Assembly: GCA_905221615.1 (NCBI GenBank)
Contig: CAJNDT010006187.1
Span: forward strand, 62,001 to 126,000
Direction of reading: 5' to 3'
Length of the DNA stretch: 64,000 nt
Source: Symbiodinium sp. CCMP2592
Lineage: Eukaryota; Sar; Dinophyceae; Suessiales; Symbiodiniaceae
The notes below the pieces were generated by a model. That model was not told the origin of the DNA. It saw only the letters and a program-made list of their open reading frames with translations, and did not search any database. The translations under genes were made by a program, and so were the position numbers. Shown here one piece after another: positions 43,856 to 56,345 of this stretch. Position 1 is the first letter of the stretch; each line of letters starts with the position of its first letter.

Positions 43856-44427
43856 AGTGCTGCTGTGCCAGGTTCCGTGGTGACCCACTCGGAATTCTCC
43901 GTGGGAGTCTCAGCCGCCGTCCGGCTTCCAGGTCTTTCAGTCTCATGATGTGATTCTTCTCATGTCATTTTGCAGCAATCTTGAACTTGATGGTGCTAAT
44001 AACAGAAGTGGCAATGCTGCAAACTGTAGCCTTGTCAGCAATACCGTAAGTGACAGCTAGCACCCCGATGCCTACCCGGCAGTGAAGTCTGTTCCAGCGC
44101 TCGTTCCAACATGCAGTGCCCTGTTTGGCCTCCCGATCCGGCAGGTCACCAAGATTTCTTGCTGGTACGTCCCTGCTGTTCAAGTAGCGATGAATGGCTG
44201 ATCTCATCACGGTTCCCAGTTGCCACAAACTAAAACAGCTTTGACTTCCATGCTCTGATGGGCAGCTGCTCGCATTGGCGACGCCTAGGAGGTAATGTTG
44301 CTGTCCTCATAGGCGAGGCGGAGCGAGCTTCCACTCTCACCGACTGCAGTCCTTAGCCCTTAGCCCACCTGCGTTTGACTCTAGCTGCCGCGGCTCGAGA
44401 CAGCCACCGAAACGAAACATCCCAGCC

Positions 44428-47400
44428 ATGCTCCGCCTGACCACGATCACGGTTTTTCTGACCTGTGGCATCGCTTCTGGGTCGGAGTGCTTGGACTGTG
44501 CTGGAGATGAAATTCAGCTGGTGCAGTTGAAGCCACTCAGTTGCACATGGGAAACGTTTGTCTACAGAGACGGGGTGCTTGAATGAGCTTGCCACACACT
44601 GTGAGCACACTCGGATCAACCAGCAGTTTCTATGGCCCTATGCCGTCAAAGCCCTCGCATGCATCCCGTCAGGGAGGTGCACAGCCACCAAGTTGGCAAG
44701 AGCAACGCCAACGCAGCCACGCAGGAGGTCGAATTGGGATGAATGCCAGAATTTTGTAAGCATAGTTCGGCAAGCCATAAATCTGATGCCGCTTCTTGCA
44801 CACTAGTAGCGTGTGTGTGTGTGTATAGATAGGTTGGTAGCAAGATAGAGAGATAGATGGTAGATAGAGATGCTCAGCATTCAAAATCTCAGCTGGAAGC
44901 TCAGCAGCTGTACGCTGTACACTGCTGCCAAACTCTCTCGAGTAATTGGTGATTAGTACTTCTGTTCCTGGTATCCGGGTGCAGTTTCCGTTCTTTTTTT
45001 CATCTTCTACTCTGCAGGTGGAGTTGGAAGGATCCGAAAATGATCCTCCTCTTTACTGCCTCTCGGGAAAAAGCATACGTGGTCATCCAGCTGTTTTTGG
45101 GGATGTGATCCCTGATGCTTCGCTCGTCCATCCACGAATGCATTTGCTCGACCGGACCGAGGCAGGGACGCAGAGCCACAGTCACCTCGAGACGTGAGCT
45201 CGGGGCTGCGGGCTCAGCGGAAAAGACGAATCATGGGCTTTGTGAAATCAAAGCCAACGCAGGTTTGTGGGTGACATGCGGGCGCGGATGAAGCCGCTGG
45301 ATGGCGATGCCATCAAGGACTTTACTCAGGTCTGCTGTGTTGAGCTTTCGGGAGCTCGTGGGTGTCGTGTGGCTCCATAAGAGAGTGATTGGTGGAAGCT
45401 GTTCTGCGAAGCCGTGTTGACGCCCTTCTAGGTAAACCTCCATTGGCACCTGGGCGCCGAGCACTACAGCAAGGGCGAGTACGACATCCCTGTCGGAAAG
45501 CATCTCCATTACCGCGACTGGGTTGATCAGTAGCCCCAACGGGTGACTTGTAGATCCCAGCACTTCAGGGTTGCAGGGTTGCGATGTATAAGCAATCAGT
45601 TGTCACAGCAGTGAGGAACCAATGAATGATGATACTGGGAATGTAAGGGACGTCAACTCCGAGCTGAGAACGCAATCATTCCTGTCCTGGACAGTGGAAG
45701 ATGTCAGCCGTCTTCTGCAGTCCTGCTCAGGTCATGGTGTGCCGGAATGGGATGGCCACCCCCTCGTGCCAGAGGGTACGCAGCCGGGCTTCTTCTGCAA
45801 CCTCAGGTGCCCGTGCTGCTGCGTTTGTTAGAGCAAAACATAGCTTCCGCTGTTGTAGTGACAAATCGCAAGCGTGGATGGTGGGGTGAACATTGTCCCG
45901 CCCGTGGCCATTTCGGTCTCAAGGACGACACCCATGTTTTACCCACCCACCGACTCCTGGGTGTCTTGCCCTCTTGAGTCCTCCGGTGCAAAGCCCAGAT
46001 TAGCAAGCGGTGCGGCATTGCGACCAACCGTGAAAAGTACCTCTGCTGTCTGTGTTGGACTTGTATGGTGGTTGCTTGCGGAGCGGCAAACGATTTTGGG
46101 TTTCGCACAGCCCGAAGATCAACTCCTCCAAACGCATAAGAGGGACAGTGCATGAAGCACTTACCAAAAGCAAGAAACTTAAATGCTACGGCTGCGACCA
46201 CGACATTCACCACCACTGTCACTGCAGCCGCTGCCCCTTCTGCTGCGGTAGCCACGAGAAACACAAGAAGAAGAAGCAGAAGAACACAAGGGCAGTACCC
46301 TCTAGTAGTAGTCGGTAGTGGTAGTGGTAGTGGTAGTGGTAGCGGTAGTGGAAGTAGTAGCAGGAGGTGCTAGTAGTAGTCGTCGTAGTAGTCGCAGCAG
46401 AAGAAGTAATTCTGTAGTACTGATTAGCAGCGGCAATAGTCCGTACAGCCGAGAGGGCAAGAGGGCACTCCAGGACCTGTCATTTCGCAGCTTGCGTAGA
46501 GTCGGAGACTATGTGTCTATTCATGTACGCCGCCAGAGAGACCAGGCACTACGATGACTACCTCAAGCCGTACGATTTCCAATACTGCAAGCACGCCAAG
46601 GTCGTGAGCCTGCCGTGACGCCCCACCAGCCCAGCATCTCCAGCGTGTGCGTCCTCAGGTCGGCTACACCTACGAATTCCACTGGGTCTTCTCCTCCGCA
46701 GGGCCACTCGAGAGGGAGTTCCTCGGCCTTAGCTCGGTCACGTTCCTTTTTGTCTTGGAGTCTTTTCGGCTTCAAGGCAGCGCCTGATGTACCAAATAAC
46801 GGCCGGTGTACACGTGAGTTCTGGACGTTAGGCCGGCACGCATGCAGCAAGCAGGTTCCGGATCTTCAACGGTTTGGGGCAAGCCTTTAATCGCTCGAAG
46901 AACCCGACGGCCATCGTCCGCGGACAGGCGGGCAGCCAATGAAGCGCAAGTTTCTGTTCAGGGCCTCGGTGGGTTGGAGGATGTTGAGCATGCTGTGAGA
47001 CTCGGCAGCTCCGTCCGTGGCCCTGTATTACGATGCTGCCAGAGCCGCTGTCTACGGTGTAAGCGTCGATCATCCCCCTGTGTAGTTCTGTCGCACTGGT
47101 GCCTTTCGCAACGTCGTAGAGCCTCTGCTAAACGGCTTGGTTCGTAGAGTAAAGTATGTCGCTTGCTTTGATAAGCTTGCTCCACGAATTTCCACAGCAG
47201 CACCAAAGCCAGCAGTTCCCCAGTCGAAATTTCATAATGTGTCCAATATGGAAATTTTCGCAGACGACGGCCGCAAGCCGATTTGACATGTGAGCAAGGT
47301 TGTCAAACTGCCCTGCCCTACACCTTTAAGATGCAAATCTGCATGTGTGCACGGTGGTACACCGGCTCTTCAACGAGGCTCGACTGAGCAGTAGATTTGG

Positions 47401-47854
47401 CGGGCAGTATCATGATCAGCATGTTTCCCATTGATGTGGGTTACGGGTTAAAAATGTTTGTCTGTGTGAGTGGGTGAGTGAGTCTGTGTGAGGTCACCTG
47501 TGGATTTTGGAATGAGAGACATCGAACGGTATATTTGGATTGTGTGATTATGAATGAAACTACATTACACGCAGTCTGCAAGTGAATGTTGCAGCGCGTT
47601 TACCAGCTTTCAAGAATTCCTGGTAGTTTGCAGGAAGAAGCTTGAGGTGGTATTGCGTCTGTGTGCCTGGGTTGTAAAAGCCTTCGCAGCCAGTCCAATT
47701 CTGCGCTGCGTATGTCAAAAGCACTGAGCCGCTGTGCCAGACTAGATAGGCCATGATGTGCAGGTATGTCGCATCATCAACGATGAGCGCCTGAGGACGG
47801 AGGATCAAATCGAGGAAGTTCCTCAGCTCTGCGACTACGACGACGACGACTAAT

Positions 47855-47951
<97 letters not shown>

Positions 47952-49325
47952 CACTACTACTCCTAATTCTACTGCAACGAACGCTAGTCTGGGTTTGGGT
48001 GCCAGACTGCTCATATTTCTGCCGCAGGCTTGTTGCTGTTACTGCCCGCCTCAGCATGACAACGCGAATCACCTACTACAGCAGCACCCATGCAAGCAAC
48101 AGATCACAACGAGCACGAGATGGCGAGTAGTAAGTGAGGAAACAAGCGGGGATTGACTGTTGTTGTTTAAACGCCACAGCCTCAACGTGCAGCAACCAGC
48201 GCCAACCCAGCTTCCTGTGTTGTCTTCTTCTTGGTATAGATATCTTCCACTTCGTTTCAGCTCCATAATTGCTACCATCATTGCTCACTTTTGTTTCGGT
48301 GATGCCGTTGCTGCGGTCCTTCGTGTATTCACGTAATGTTTGGCTGGATTATGCCTGCAACGAAGATGAGGACGCCCCGGATGCATGTTGATTGTGACGA
48401 TGAATACCGTAGCCCTCCGAAGATGTTGAATGGAGCCTAGGATTACAACAACTTCATCGAGCAATGGCGAGAGCCCTACCTGGGAGATGCCGCTCCTTGG
48501 CTTTCCGAACAGATCTTCATGATGTTGAGCTGCAGACTGCCCTTTGCTGAATTCCTTGGCAGACTTCTTGTCGTCGTGGGGATGGTGGTGGTTGTTGTGG
48601 TAGTGGTGATGGCGCGTGGTGTTGCCATCTCGGTCGCCGCCGCCGTCGTCGTCGATGATGAAGATGGTGGTTATGATGGTGTGGTGGGGTGATGATGATA
48701 CTCACTATGGTTTTGATGCCAGATGCTCACCAAATCTAACTTAGTTGAATTTGCTTTTGCCTTGATCGTCAAGTCTTGCCAAACGCCTCCTTCCTTCCTC
48801 CCTTCCCGTCTCTCCCCGGTCCCTTCCTCTCGCCTTCCCTTTAATCACGCGATGGTTGTAATGATGGTGTTACCGATGAGCTACGGATCACTGATGCGAG
48901 CTTGCGCGAAGAACTTCTTTGTAGATCTTGTCTCGATACCGTTGCAGCAGGTTCGGTATGTCGGCTCCACTACCGGGCCCTCCTATAACAACGAGGTGCG
49001 GCACTCGATCCACTGCCGTGTCTTTAACTCCCCTCTTAGCCGTTCGCCACCAGGTGTGGGATCCGCTGATTTCAACGTTTCAGCTACAGTAAGAGTGACT
49101 ACAAGTTAAAGTGAAGAAGACGTGAGGGCTGGGATGTGTCGGCATGCTAGCATGCGCGTCAACTCAAGAAAGCGAGACTTCAGCCGCCAGTGGTTGTTCC
49201 GACAGTTCCAGACGGAGTCTCCTTTGGTTGCTGCAGGTTTGCTCGCCGCTCCAGGTCAACTGGCACGTGGACACGACCCTTCCACGCACATGGGAGGGCT
49301 TCATCTCGGTGATTTGCTTGGTCCT
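44428..49325 (+). CDS. Secreted delta-class carbonic anhydrase
   Basis: Exons with continuous phase: 44,428-44,574 (MLRLTTITVFLTCGIASG, signal peptide; AG two bases before the ATG), 45,018-45,193, 45,263-45,329, 45,432-45,513 (VNLHWHLGAEHYSKGEYD), 45,731-45,806 (PEGTQPGFFCNL), 46,537-46,603 (PYDFQYCKHAKV), 46,659-46,702 (VGYTYEFHWVFSSAG), 46,855-46,927 (GLGQAFNRSKNPTAIVRGQ). Later: about 47,010-47,053, 48,441-48,488, 48,951-48,995 (VRYVGSTTGPSYNNE), and 49,237 onwards (VCSPLQVNWHVDTT). HWHLGAEH, YEFHWVxSSxG and RYxGSTTGxSYN are hallmarks of TWCA1-type delta carbonic anhydrases; the His residues bind zinc. The enzyme interconverts CO2 and bicarbonate, and the signal peptide suggests an external role in carbon supply. 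Donors are GT or GC. The 3' end beyond 49,325 is not found. Confidence 0.75.
46310..46415. repeat. (GTAGTG)n and GTA/GCA repeat
   Basis: Simple-sequence tract in the intron before the 46,537 exon of the carbonic anhydrase gene. Confidence 0.85.
47600..47829 (-). CDS. Possible minus-strand exon nested in a carbonic anhydrase intron
   Basis: After a TCGCAG acceptor (minus strand, 47,830) the frame reads NFLDLILRPQALIVDDATYL, later AYLVWHSGSVLLTYAAQNW and GFYNPGTQTQYHLKLLPANY, ending before a GTAAAC donor near 47,607. The composition is very protein-like and the plus strand here has no matching carbonic anhydrase exon. A (CTA)n tract lies just beyond the acceptor. No family recognised. Confidence 0.38.
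47845..47962. repeat. (CTA)n microsatellite
   Basis: About 37 CTA units with two CCA interruptions. Confidence 0.92.
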
Positions 49326-49344
49326 GTGAGTAGTGCGCGAAGGG

Positions 49345-49533
49345 ATCACCGCCACCGCCCCCGCCGCCACCGCCGCCGCCACCGCCGCCGCCACCGCCGC
49401 CGCCACCACCGCCGCCACCGCCGCCGCCACCGCCGCCACCATACCACTACCACTGCCACGACCACGACCACGACCACGACCACTACCACTACCACTACAA
49501 CTGCTATTATTACTACTACTACTACTACTACTG

Positions 49534-49578
<45 letters not shown>

Positions 49579-49990
49579 CTACTGCTGCTAGTACTGCTAG
49601 TACTGCTAGTAGTACTGCTCGTGCTGCTAGTTCTGCTAGTTGTGCTAGTACTAGTACTAGTTTTAGTACTACAAGTACTGGTACTGGTACTGGTAGTAGT
49701 AGTAGTATTAGTAGCAGTAGTACTACTACTGCTGCCTCTTATACTCCTCCTCCTCCTCCTCCTCCTCCTACAACACTACACTACAGCAACAACAATAACT
49801 ACTACTACTACTACTACTACAACTACTACCTCTGCTGCTGTTTATGATACTGCTGCTGCTACTGCGACTGCAACGTCTACGGCTACGGCCACGGCTACTG
49901 CTACTGCTGTCGCTACTGCTACTAACTGCTGCTGCTACTACTCCTCACTACCGCTCCTACTGCTACTGCTGCGGCTCCTTCTGGTGCTGG
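49345..49990. repeat. Compound CCG/ACC/CTA/AGT microsatellite
   Basis: Blocks of (CCGCCA)n, (CACGAC)n, (CTA)n, a degenerate AGT/GCT part and (CTC)n follow the last carbonic anhydrase exon found. It fills the next intron or the 3' flank. Open frames over it are artefacts. Confidence 0.9.
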
Positions 49991-50142
49991 TCTCGGATTA
50001 CCTCTTGCATCCTGTAGTACTCTGTGCTATTCTGAGAAGCACTGGCGCGAAGGAAGTGTTGCACACTCACTGCGCAGACAATGGACAGGACCTGCCAAAG
50101 AATGCCGCTCGGGCCTGCACGTAGAAGACACAGAATTCACAT

Positions 50143-50244
50143 GGGTGGTTGTCAAAATTATGGTCCCTTGTTGGGTCCCCCATTATAATACGGCACCTAT
50201 TATTTGGGGTACCCAAAAAGGGACCCTGATTTTGACAACCACCC
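50143..50244. mobile_element. 102-bp MITE with 4-bp target duplication
   Basis: The ends are inverted repeats of about 40 bp: GGGTGGTTGTCAAAAT at 50,143 and ATTTTGACAACCACCC ending at 50,244, with matching sequence continuing inward (GGTCCCTT against AAGGGACC, TTGGGT against ACCCAA). ACAT flanks it on both sides (50,139-50,142 and 50,245-50,248). It has no coding capacity. It could be a non-autonomous partner of an unseen transposase. Confidence 0.75.
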
Positions 50245-50249
50245 ACATC

Positions 50250-52150
50250 CTCGCCACCTTTAGGGTAGGCCGGGTATGCCGGTGAGGTCTTGTAGCTACA
50301 GCCAGCCCTTGCATCGAAAGCACCCACGGAAGGGCAGAGCTGGGCCTTACGACGGACTTGGCTCCACATGGGTCACGAAGCCTGGATGCGGTTGAGCTTG
50401 TGACACCACGTTTGTGACCTGGAGTCTTCGGAGCTCGGTAGTGATCTTGTTCGGAACCTCACCTTAACCACTCAGGGGCTGCCAAGAAGTGTTCTGAAAG
50501 ACCACAGCTGGCTCTGCATGAAAGCACATGAGGGCACCATGCGCGTGAAGGTTGCCAAGAACCTGTACCTTGAAGGGGATTTAGGGTGACTGCCAGAACC
50601 CCACACATCCATGTCAGTCTCTGTGAGGAGAATTGGTGGATAGGGCGTACTCATCTGTTGTGGCCTACCCTCTGAACGACGAGGACATGCGCCACTGATT
50701 GCAGCGGAACTGCGCCATGCTCGAGTTTTAAATCCTTGGCTGTGTGATCTCAGCGGATGCACGTATTAAATTCCAGTTTTTATTTAGCTGCATGAAGTAG
50801 GGATCTCGTGGTGCTCTTCTCTGACGAGAAACCTATGTTTCTGCGCCTTCGGTTTGACCCGAAGGGTCTTCAGACGGGATTGCGGTGCACCTCGGCAAAC
50901 CGCCGTGAGGCGAGACGCATCCCTGTCTACTGGGCTAAAGCCCTGGGAGGCGCAAAGCACAATGCTCGACAGTTTTGCCAAGGAAACTTGGGCGTCTGCA
51001 CCGGGTTCGCCTGAGCAGGATTGCACGGGACCTGAAGGTGCTGGGGTTCGTGGACTAGGGTTAGCAAAGTTGGCAGTGCTGCTGAGCTGAGCACCGTACC
51101 CTTTTCTGACGGGATTCCGAAGGTATCCTGAAAAGCCGTATGCAATCGTCATATGTGAGGTTGAAGGATAAGGACTTACGAAAGGAACAGCCCTCATGGG
51201 CCCTCATGCCAGGAAGGTTTCTAGGATTCATTTGCGAGGACGCAGCCCCAACGCCTCCCAGTCTCCCGAAACAGAGCTGTGCTAAGGACTGGAGACTCTT
51301 GCAGATTGTCGCGCCGCCTGCGCGGGAGCCCTAGAAGGATCTGGATGAGCAGGTTGGTAGCCATGGCAAAGCAAACACTGTTTCATATGATGACGATGTC
51401 AGATGTTATTCAGGGTCATGATACTGTTTGACTTTCGAAGGCCCAAAGCGGGATTAATGGTAGCCGAGTGGGGCCTGAGTAGGGTGTCCCACTGCTTTAT
51501 TCTGGACATGGAGCCTTTCTACCCGATACGATGTTTAGAGCTGTCTCGAGCTGTGCAAATTTTCCAAGGTTTTCTTCCTGGAGTTTGCGCTTTCGAGTTC
51601 CAGCTTCTTGTGAGGTTTACAGTTTCTTAGCTTCGTCGTGATATTCACTATGTTTCGTGCTATTGTGCCCTTACTGGCTGACTAGTCCTTCGTTCACTGT
51701 GACCAGCTTTTCTCCGGGCATTTCAATATTTCTGGGGTTGAGTGGGCGGGCTAGTTTTCAACCGACCCCAAAGCCCATTAGAACCACTGTGTAGACCTCA
51801 AGCGCCCCGTCCCCCGCCCCTAATGAACTCGCCGCAACCAATCATGGCAACAGCAAAGCTGCCGATGTTTTCGCTTTGTTGCGGACTGTCCTCGTGTTAC
51901 CTGCTGTAGGAAGGCCCCGCGCATGCTGTAGTTTAGGGTACTTGCGGCTGATGTTTCCCTCACAAGGTGTTATTGATGTCACACCTCGCATTGCTCTGAC
52001 TCTCAATCTCCTGGCCTTTATGGCATGCCTCCGAACAGCAACAGAAATACTAGTGACAAATGAAGACAATGATATGATGAGACATCATCGTCACCACTGC
52101 TTCTATCATTGACAGTCACAAGTCACAGCAACATCACCATCAACATATTG
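50250..52150. other. Stretch with no supported gene
   Basis: ORFs at 50,784-51,197 (both strands) and 51,403-51,630 carry no motif. No repeats of note. Confidence 0.4.
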
Positions 52151-52152
52151 GA

Positions 52153-52341
52153 GAGTGGAAGAAGCACGGGATCCCAAAACAAGGTGAAGCAGATCGACTG
52201 CTGGCAGTTCTCTTTCATCACGAGCCAGGAGGGAAAATCAGTCGCTTCTGTGATAAGTGGGTCGACCTTTTTGTTCCATCTCTCGCATTGCAGACTGTCA
52301 TTCCTAGCTGCGATCGGATCGAGGAGGGATCAAGTTCATGA
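52153..52341 (+). CDS. Terminal exon of an unrecognised protein
   Basis: A frame lacking any Met reads EWKKHGIPKQGEADRLLAVL, then KISRFCDKWVDLFVPSLALQ, to a TGA at 52,339-52,341. The composition is convincingly protein-like. The start is open; the acceptor is probably just upstream, near 52,150. No family recognised. Confidence 0.42.
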   Translation, partial: EWKKHGIPKQGEADRLLAVLFHHEPGGKISRFCDKWVDLFVPSLALQTVIPSCDRIEEGSSS

Positions 52342-52344
52342 TTG

Positions 52345-54780
52345 CTAAGCACAGCAGCCCCACCAGAACCAGTTCCTGTCAGGGGGTAGTACGGTTTGCA
52401 CCAGGACCGACGGCTAGTGGACGCACTGCCCACCTTACCGCCACAGGCGCTTGCTCAGGTTGAGCTGGAACGGTTCGTCTTGAGCTAAGTAGTCACCAGG
52501 GTCAGGTTGCTTGTGCTGTCAGGCATGCGAGCACTCCGACACTAAAGGTTGGCAGATCTCGGAGTTTCCGTAAATCTGTCGCTCATAGCGCTTACGACCG
52601 ACTAGCTACGCTCACAACCTCAAAAGAAGACAAGAACGGCTAGGGAGGCCTTCAAGCGCAACAGAATGTAACTCTGCAGATTGAAAGCAGCTGCCACATG
52701 TTCGATGCCACCGCCGAGAAGGAGCCGGGCACCGCACAAAAGAAGAGTCTCTGTCACCATCTCTTTTTTTTTGTAGTGGATTGTCGGATGGTCTGTCAGT
52801 CTTCGTATGTCGGTATCTGCATGACCAACGTTCCTGCCAGGAGCCTGCGGGCCAGGGAGCCATCTCAGGCGAACGTCGGCTTAGGGCTTTAAGGTTGTCA
52901 AAACCTCCCGGGCGGTCACGCATCGCATTGAATGTTTAATAGGGACTTACGAAGTTTCCCACTGTTCCCTGATGGAACTCTAGGGTTTCAGGTTGATGAG
53001 CAGGACGTAGGGTTGCCTTAGCGTGACGATTTGCTTGCCTGCCAGAACTAAGCCACGGGCCGACGAAGGTTGCAGCAAGTATCGACGTGGTGTGTACAAA
53101 GGAAGCAACCCCAAACTCCCAAATTGCTAAACCCCAAAACGCCTGAACATGCCTGAACCCTGAAGCCGAGAGATCGCGCAGACAGGTCCTGTGGTTTGTG
53201 CCCCCAGTGAGAGCCGTCCTCCTCTCAGCGACAGGGCCGTGCCGTTTCTGGAGGCGAGACCATGTGCCCTTTCGGTACTGGGTTATCAGGCTTTGTTTGG
53301 ATCGAGTTTTAAAGTTAGCTATAAGGCTATGAGAAGCCTCCATAGTTTCTTCTCAGGCGTTCGATCTGGCGCTGTGCACACCCCTCATGGATGTCTTAGT
53401 CTGGTCTCAAGCCCACACGGCCGCAGGTTGATCGAGAGGGTGAAGCAGCTCCCTCCGGCCGCTTCGGCCGAGACGGTGCGAAGCCAACAAATGCCTGGCG
53501 CGGCCCTCAGTGCTTGACGTGACAACCGCAAAGACTACGCCAGCCATTACTGGCGTGATTAGCTGGCCTCGAGGGCAGGTTGATATGATGTGATGGCAGG
53601 CTGCGCGGCGCACTTCGTTGGTTTCTCGTCTGATGCAAGGACTTGTTTGGAAGCTGTCTGTGCTGAGACTGAGGTGGACGACCATGACAATCAACAAGGA
53701 GCTCGGTGTCATGTCCAACTTCATGACGCAGATGTGGGGGATCTCAGGAGGGGAGGGAGCATGGCACTGCGCACATGCCACATGGCATGTACGCCCTGCC
53801 AGCCAAGCTACCAAGTAGACTTATGCTTGTGTTCCCGTTGCAATGTGTTCTTGTCGACACGTGGCGTCTTCGCGTCTTAACTAGGACTGCTGGCTTCCTT
53901 GATAGAGACAGCCCCTTCCGATTTCCGTGCCCCGTGGCTTTGCCGCCATTTGCTGATTCCGACAGATCCGAGGCCCTACATCCTCGGTCCAGCTGAACGT
54001 GGAGCCACCTCCTCGACACGTAGTTTTTGCCTTCCGGCTGGTGGAGTCGGGTGCAGCGATCTCGTGAAATTCTCTCCGAGTGCGCAGCATTCGCATAGAT
54101 TCAGATCAAGAGATGTCACAAGTCCCTAACATCTTCGATGCAGAGCCGCTCTCACTGGCTTCTTACTGGCATTCGTAAGCGCTCACCGCAAGACAGCCGT
54201 GGGTCCTGTGAGCCTCAGGGCAGTGAGCCTTAGCTTTCGATCTCAAGCCAAATAAAGCCGTCAGAGCCCGTCAAAGCCCTGGCATCCGTCGCCATGCCGC
54301 CAACCGCCTGTGCATGGGAACTCTGGGACCAAAGCCGGCCTCCAGGAGGGCTTTCCAGGCCCGGCTACCAGAAATAGCCTATACTAACAGCAATACTGAC
54401 AACAAGCATCCTTCTAGTAGTAAGACTTGCAGTCCTAGTAATTGTAATCCCAGTACTCGTAGCAAAAAATAACAGCAGCAACAGCAATCATAACAATAAC
54501 ACTACAAAAGCAATCTTACTAGAAACAAGAACAACAATAAGAGCATTCAGGGCCCTCCCTTCAACCTTACTCTGGCGCCTGCGAGGCACACTTCTGTCGG
54601 GATGCCCACGGTCTTCGAGGTCTGAAAGGGGTGCTGAGTGTTCCGTTTCCGGCCACAAGCTAGAGGCCTTTAGCCAACTTCTCCAAAGGAGAGGCTCTGA
54701 AATCGAAGCCAAGGCCTTCCATCGTCACGAGTTTGTTGCAGCCTCAGCGCCGGCGAAGATCCGGACGCTGCCAACACCGC
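52345..54780. other. Mostly non-coding
   Basis: A plus frame at 53,618-53,818 (TMTINKELGVMSNFMTQMWG) is a possible exon. A degenerate CAA/TAG triplet tract lies at 54,400-54,540. Nothing else recognised. Confidence 0.35.
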
Positions 54781-54784
54781 TGCC

Positions 54785-55362
54785 TGCACTCCAGACACCG
54801 CTCGACGAGGTGCCGAGTGCGCATGCCATGCTGTGATTGGCAGAAGCCTTTCAAACAAAGCGCAATCTTTTCTGGAAATTCCTGACAAAGCTCGTGTCAA
54901 GGAGGAGATGGCTGCCTCCCGGCCGAGGGTTCAGGTGACCCGCCTGTTTTCGGACAGATGCCTTGCGAGTCCAGGTCGAGACGGGGAGTCGCCCCAAGCG
55001 TAAGACTCGGGCGGCTTGTCAACCGAAAGTGTTCTTTAGAAGCTGCCAGGAGCTTCCACCAGAAGAGATGCCAAAGGCGGCTGCTCCAGATAAACTGACC
55101 GGGCAGACTGGCGGCTGTAGCCGTGATATGGTACGAGAGCATCAGAGATTGGGCCCGTCCTGTGGAGTGCCATCTCTAGAGGGACTCTTAATGCGCCGAC
55201 AGCTTGTCGCCAGGTTCGCACCATCGACGAGGAGGATGACCTTCGCTTTAAGGACAGCGAAGAAGTTCCCCAGCTTATCTTTAAGGGTGTTGTGCGACCT
55301 CGGCTACGCATGCACCGCTTCACAGCCGTGGAGTCCGCCCTATGTTTTGGCTTATCTCTGTG
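54785..55362 (+). CDS. Two exons of an unrecognised protein
   Basis: A frame over about 54,785-54,933 contains SLSNKAQSFLEIPDKARVKE and ends at CAG|GTGACC. A second, from a CGCCAG acceptor (55,214), contains TIDEEDDLRFKDSEEVPQLI and then FKGVVRPRLRMHRFTAVES, running to a possible GTGTGT donor near 55,362. Both have good composition and plausible splice sites, though a direct join is not proven. No family recognised. Confidence 0.42.
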
Positions 55363-55979
55363 TGTATATATACATACGTATTTTTGGTATATATGTAATA
55401 GATGAGCATGTCTAGCGTATCTGGATTACATATAACTATACATACATGTACGTACATACATGCACACATACATACGTGCGAAAAGCTCTGTGTGTACCTA
55501 TGTGCGGTCGTCTCTTGTATGGGGAAAAGTGTGCAGACATTGAATGTTGCACACATGTAGTAGAAGCTTCAGGTCTTGTCCTACTTCCTTAGATTAACGA
55601 GTCTCTCCAGAGCCTGTGTTGCCAAGGATCCGCAAATTGCGCGGCTGGGGACGACGTCACATGGCGATGTGTGTGTGTGTGTGTGTATAGTGTGCGTATA
55701 GATGGGTCGAGGTGAGGGTTGTTCAGAGAGAGATGTGCGAGAGAGGGAGACGGAGCGGCACGGGCTCCGAGTGGTGATTGCAGAGCGTAGTACTACTTGC
55801 GGACTGATCATGGCATAGCGGCAGCCGTGGCAGTCGAAGCGCGGCTCCATCACATGCAGCGAGTATAATCCTGTGCATGGACAGAGGTGCAAGCAGAAGT
55901 TAAGGCCTACTCAACTCTGAGTGCTGTTCAGTGGAGGGTGGTGAGTTCGGGTCTGCATGTTCAGTGAATCGTATGCTTG
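55363..55979. other. Simple repeats and spacer
   Basis: TATACA/TACATA-rich sequence at 55,365-55,480 and a (GT)n run at 55,669-55,686. No gene supported. Confidence 0.4.
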
Positions 55980-56345
55980 CTGCCATGGCTGCGCCAGACT
56001 CCTGCGAGGGACGTGCCATGCGCGTTTTGCGCCTGCGATGGGCATCATGGGTTTCGTGCTGCTGTCATGGTTCTTGAGCATATGTGAGCAAGCTCAGCTT
56101 TCGATATGTTCTTACTCATACGTGCAATGGGCGCCATGGATGCTTCACCGCCGCTGCACTGCCATGGGTGCAACGAGCGCTTGGGTTTCCGCCATGGCAC
56201 CCTAAATAGGTCGCAACTGCCATGGATGCCATGAGCGCCGCACAACCTCGGTGGAAGCCATGGAAACTGTCCAAGATTTCTTCACACTCCAAGTTCCGTA
56301 GCATGCGACTGCCATGGCCTTCATGGATACTGAATGATGCCATGG
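55980..56345. repeat. Cluster of CCATGG-containing units
   Basis: CCATGG occurs eight times in about 360 bp, mostly as TGCCATGG, together with extra CATGG and GCCAT pieces, spaced 20-60 bp apart with a gap of about 150 bp after the first. The units do not form a regular tandem array. Confidence 0.55.
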
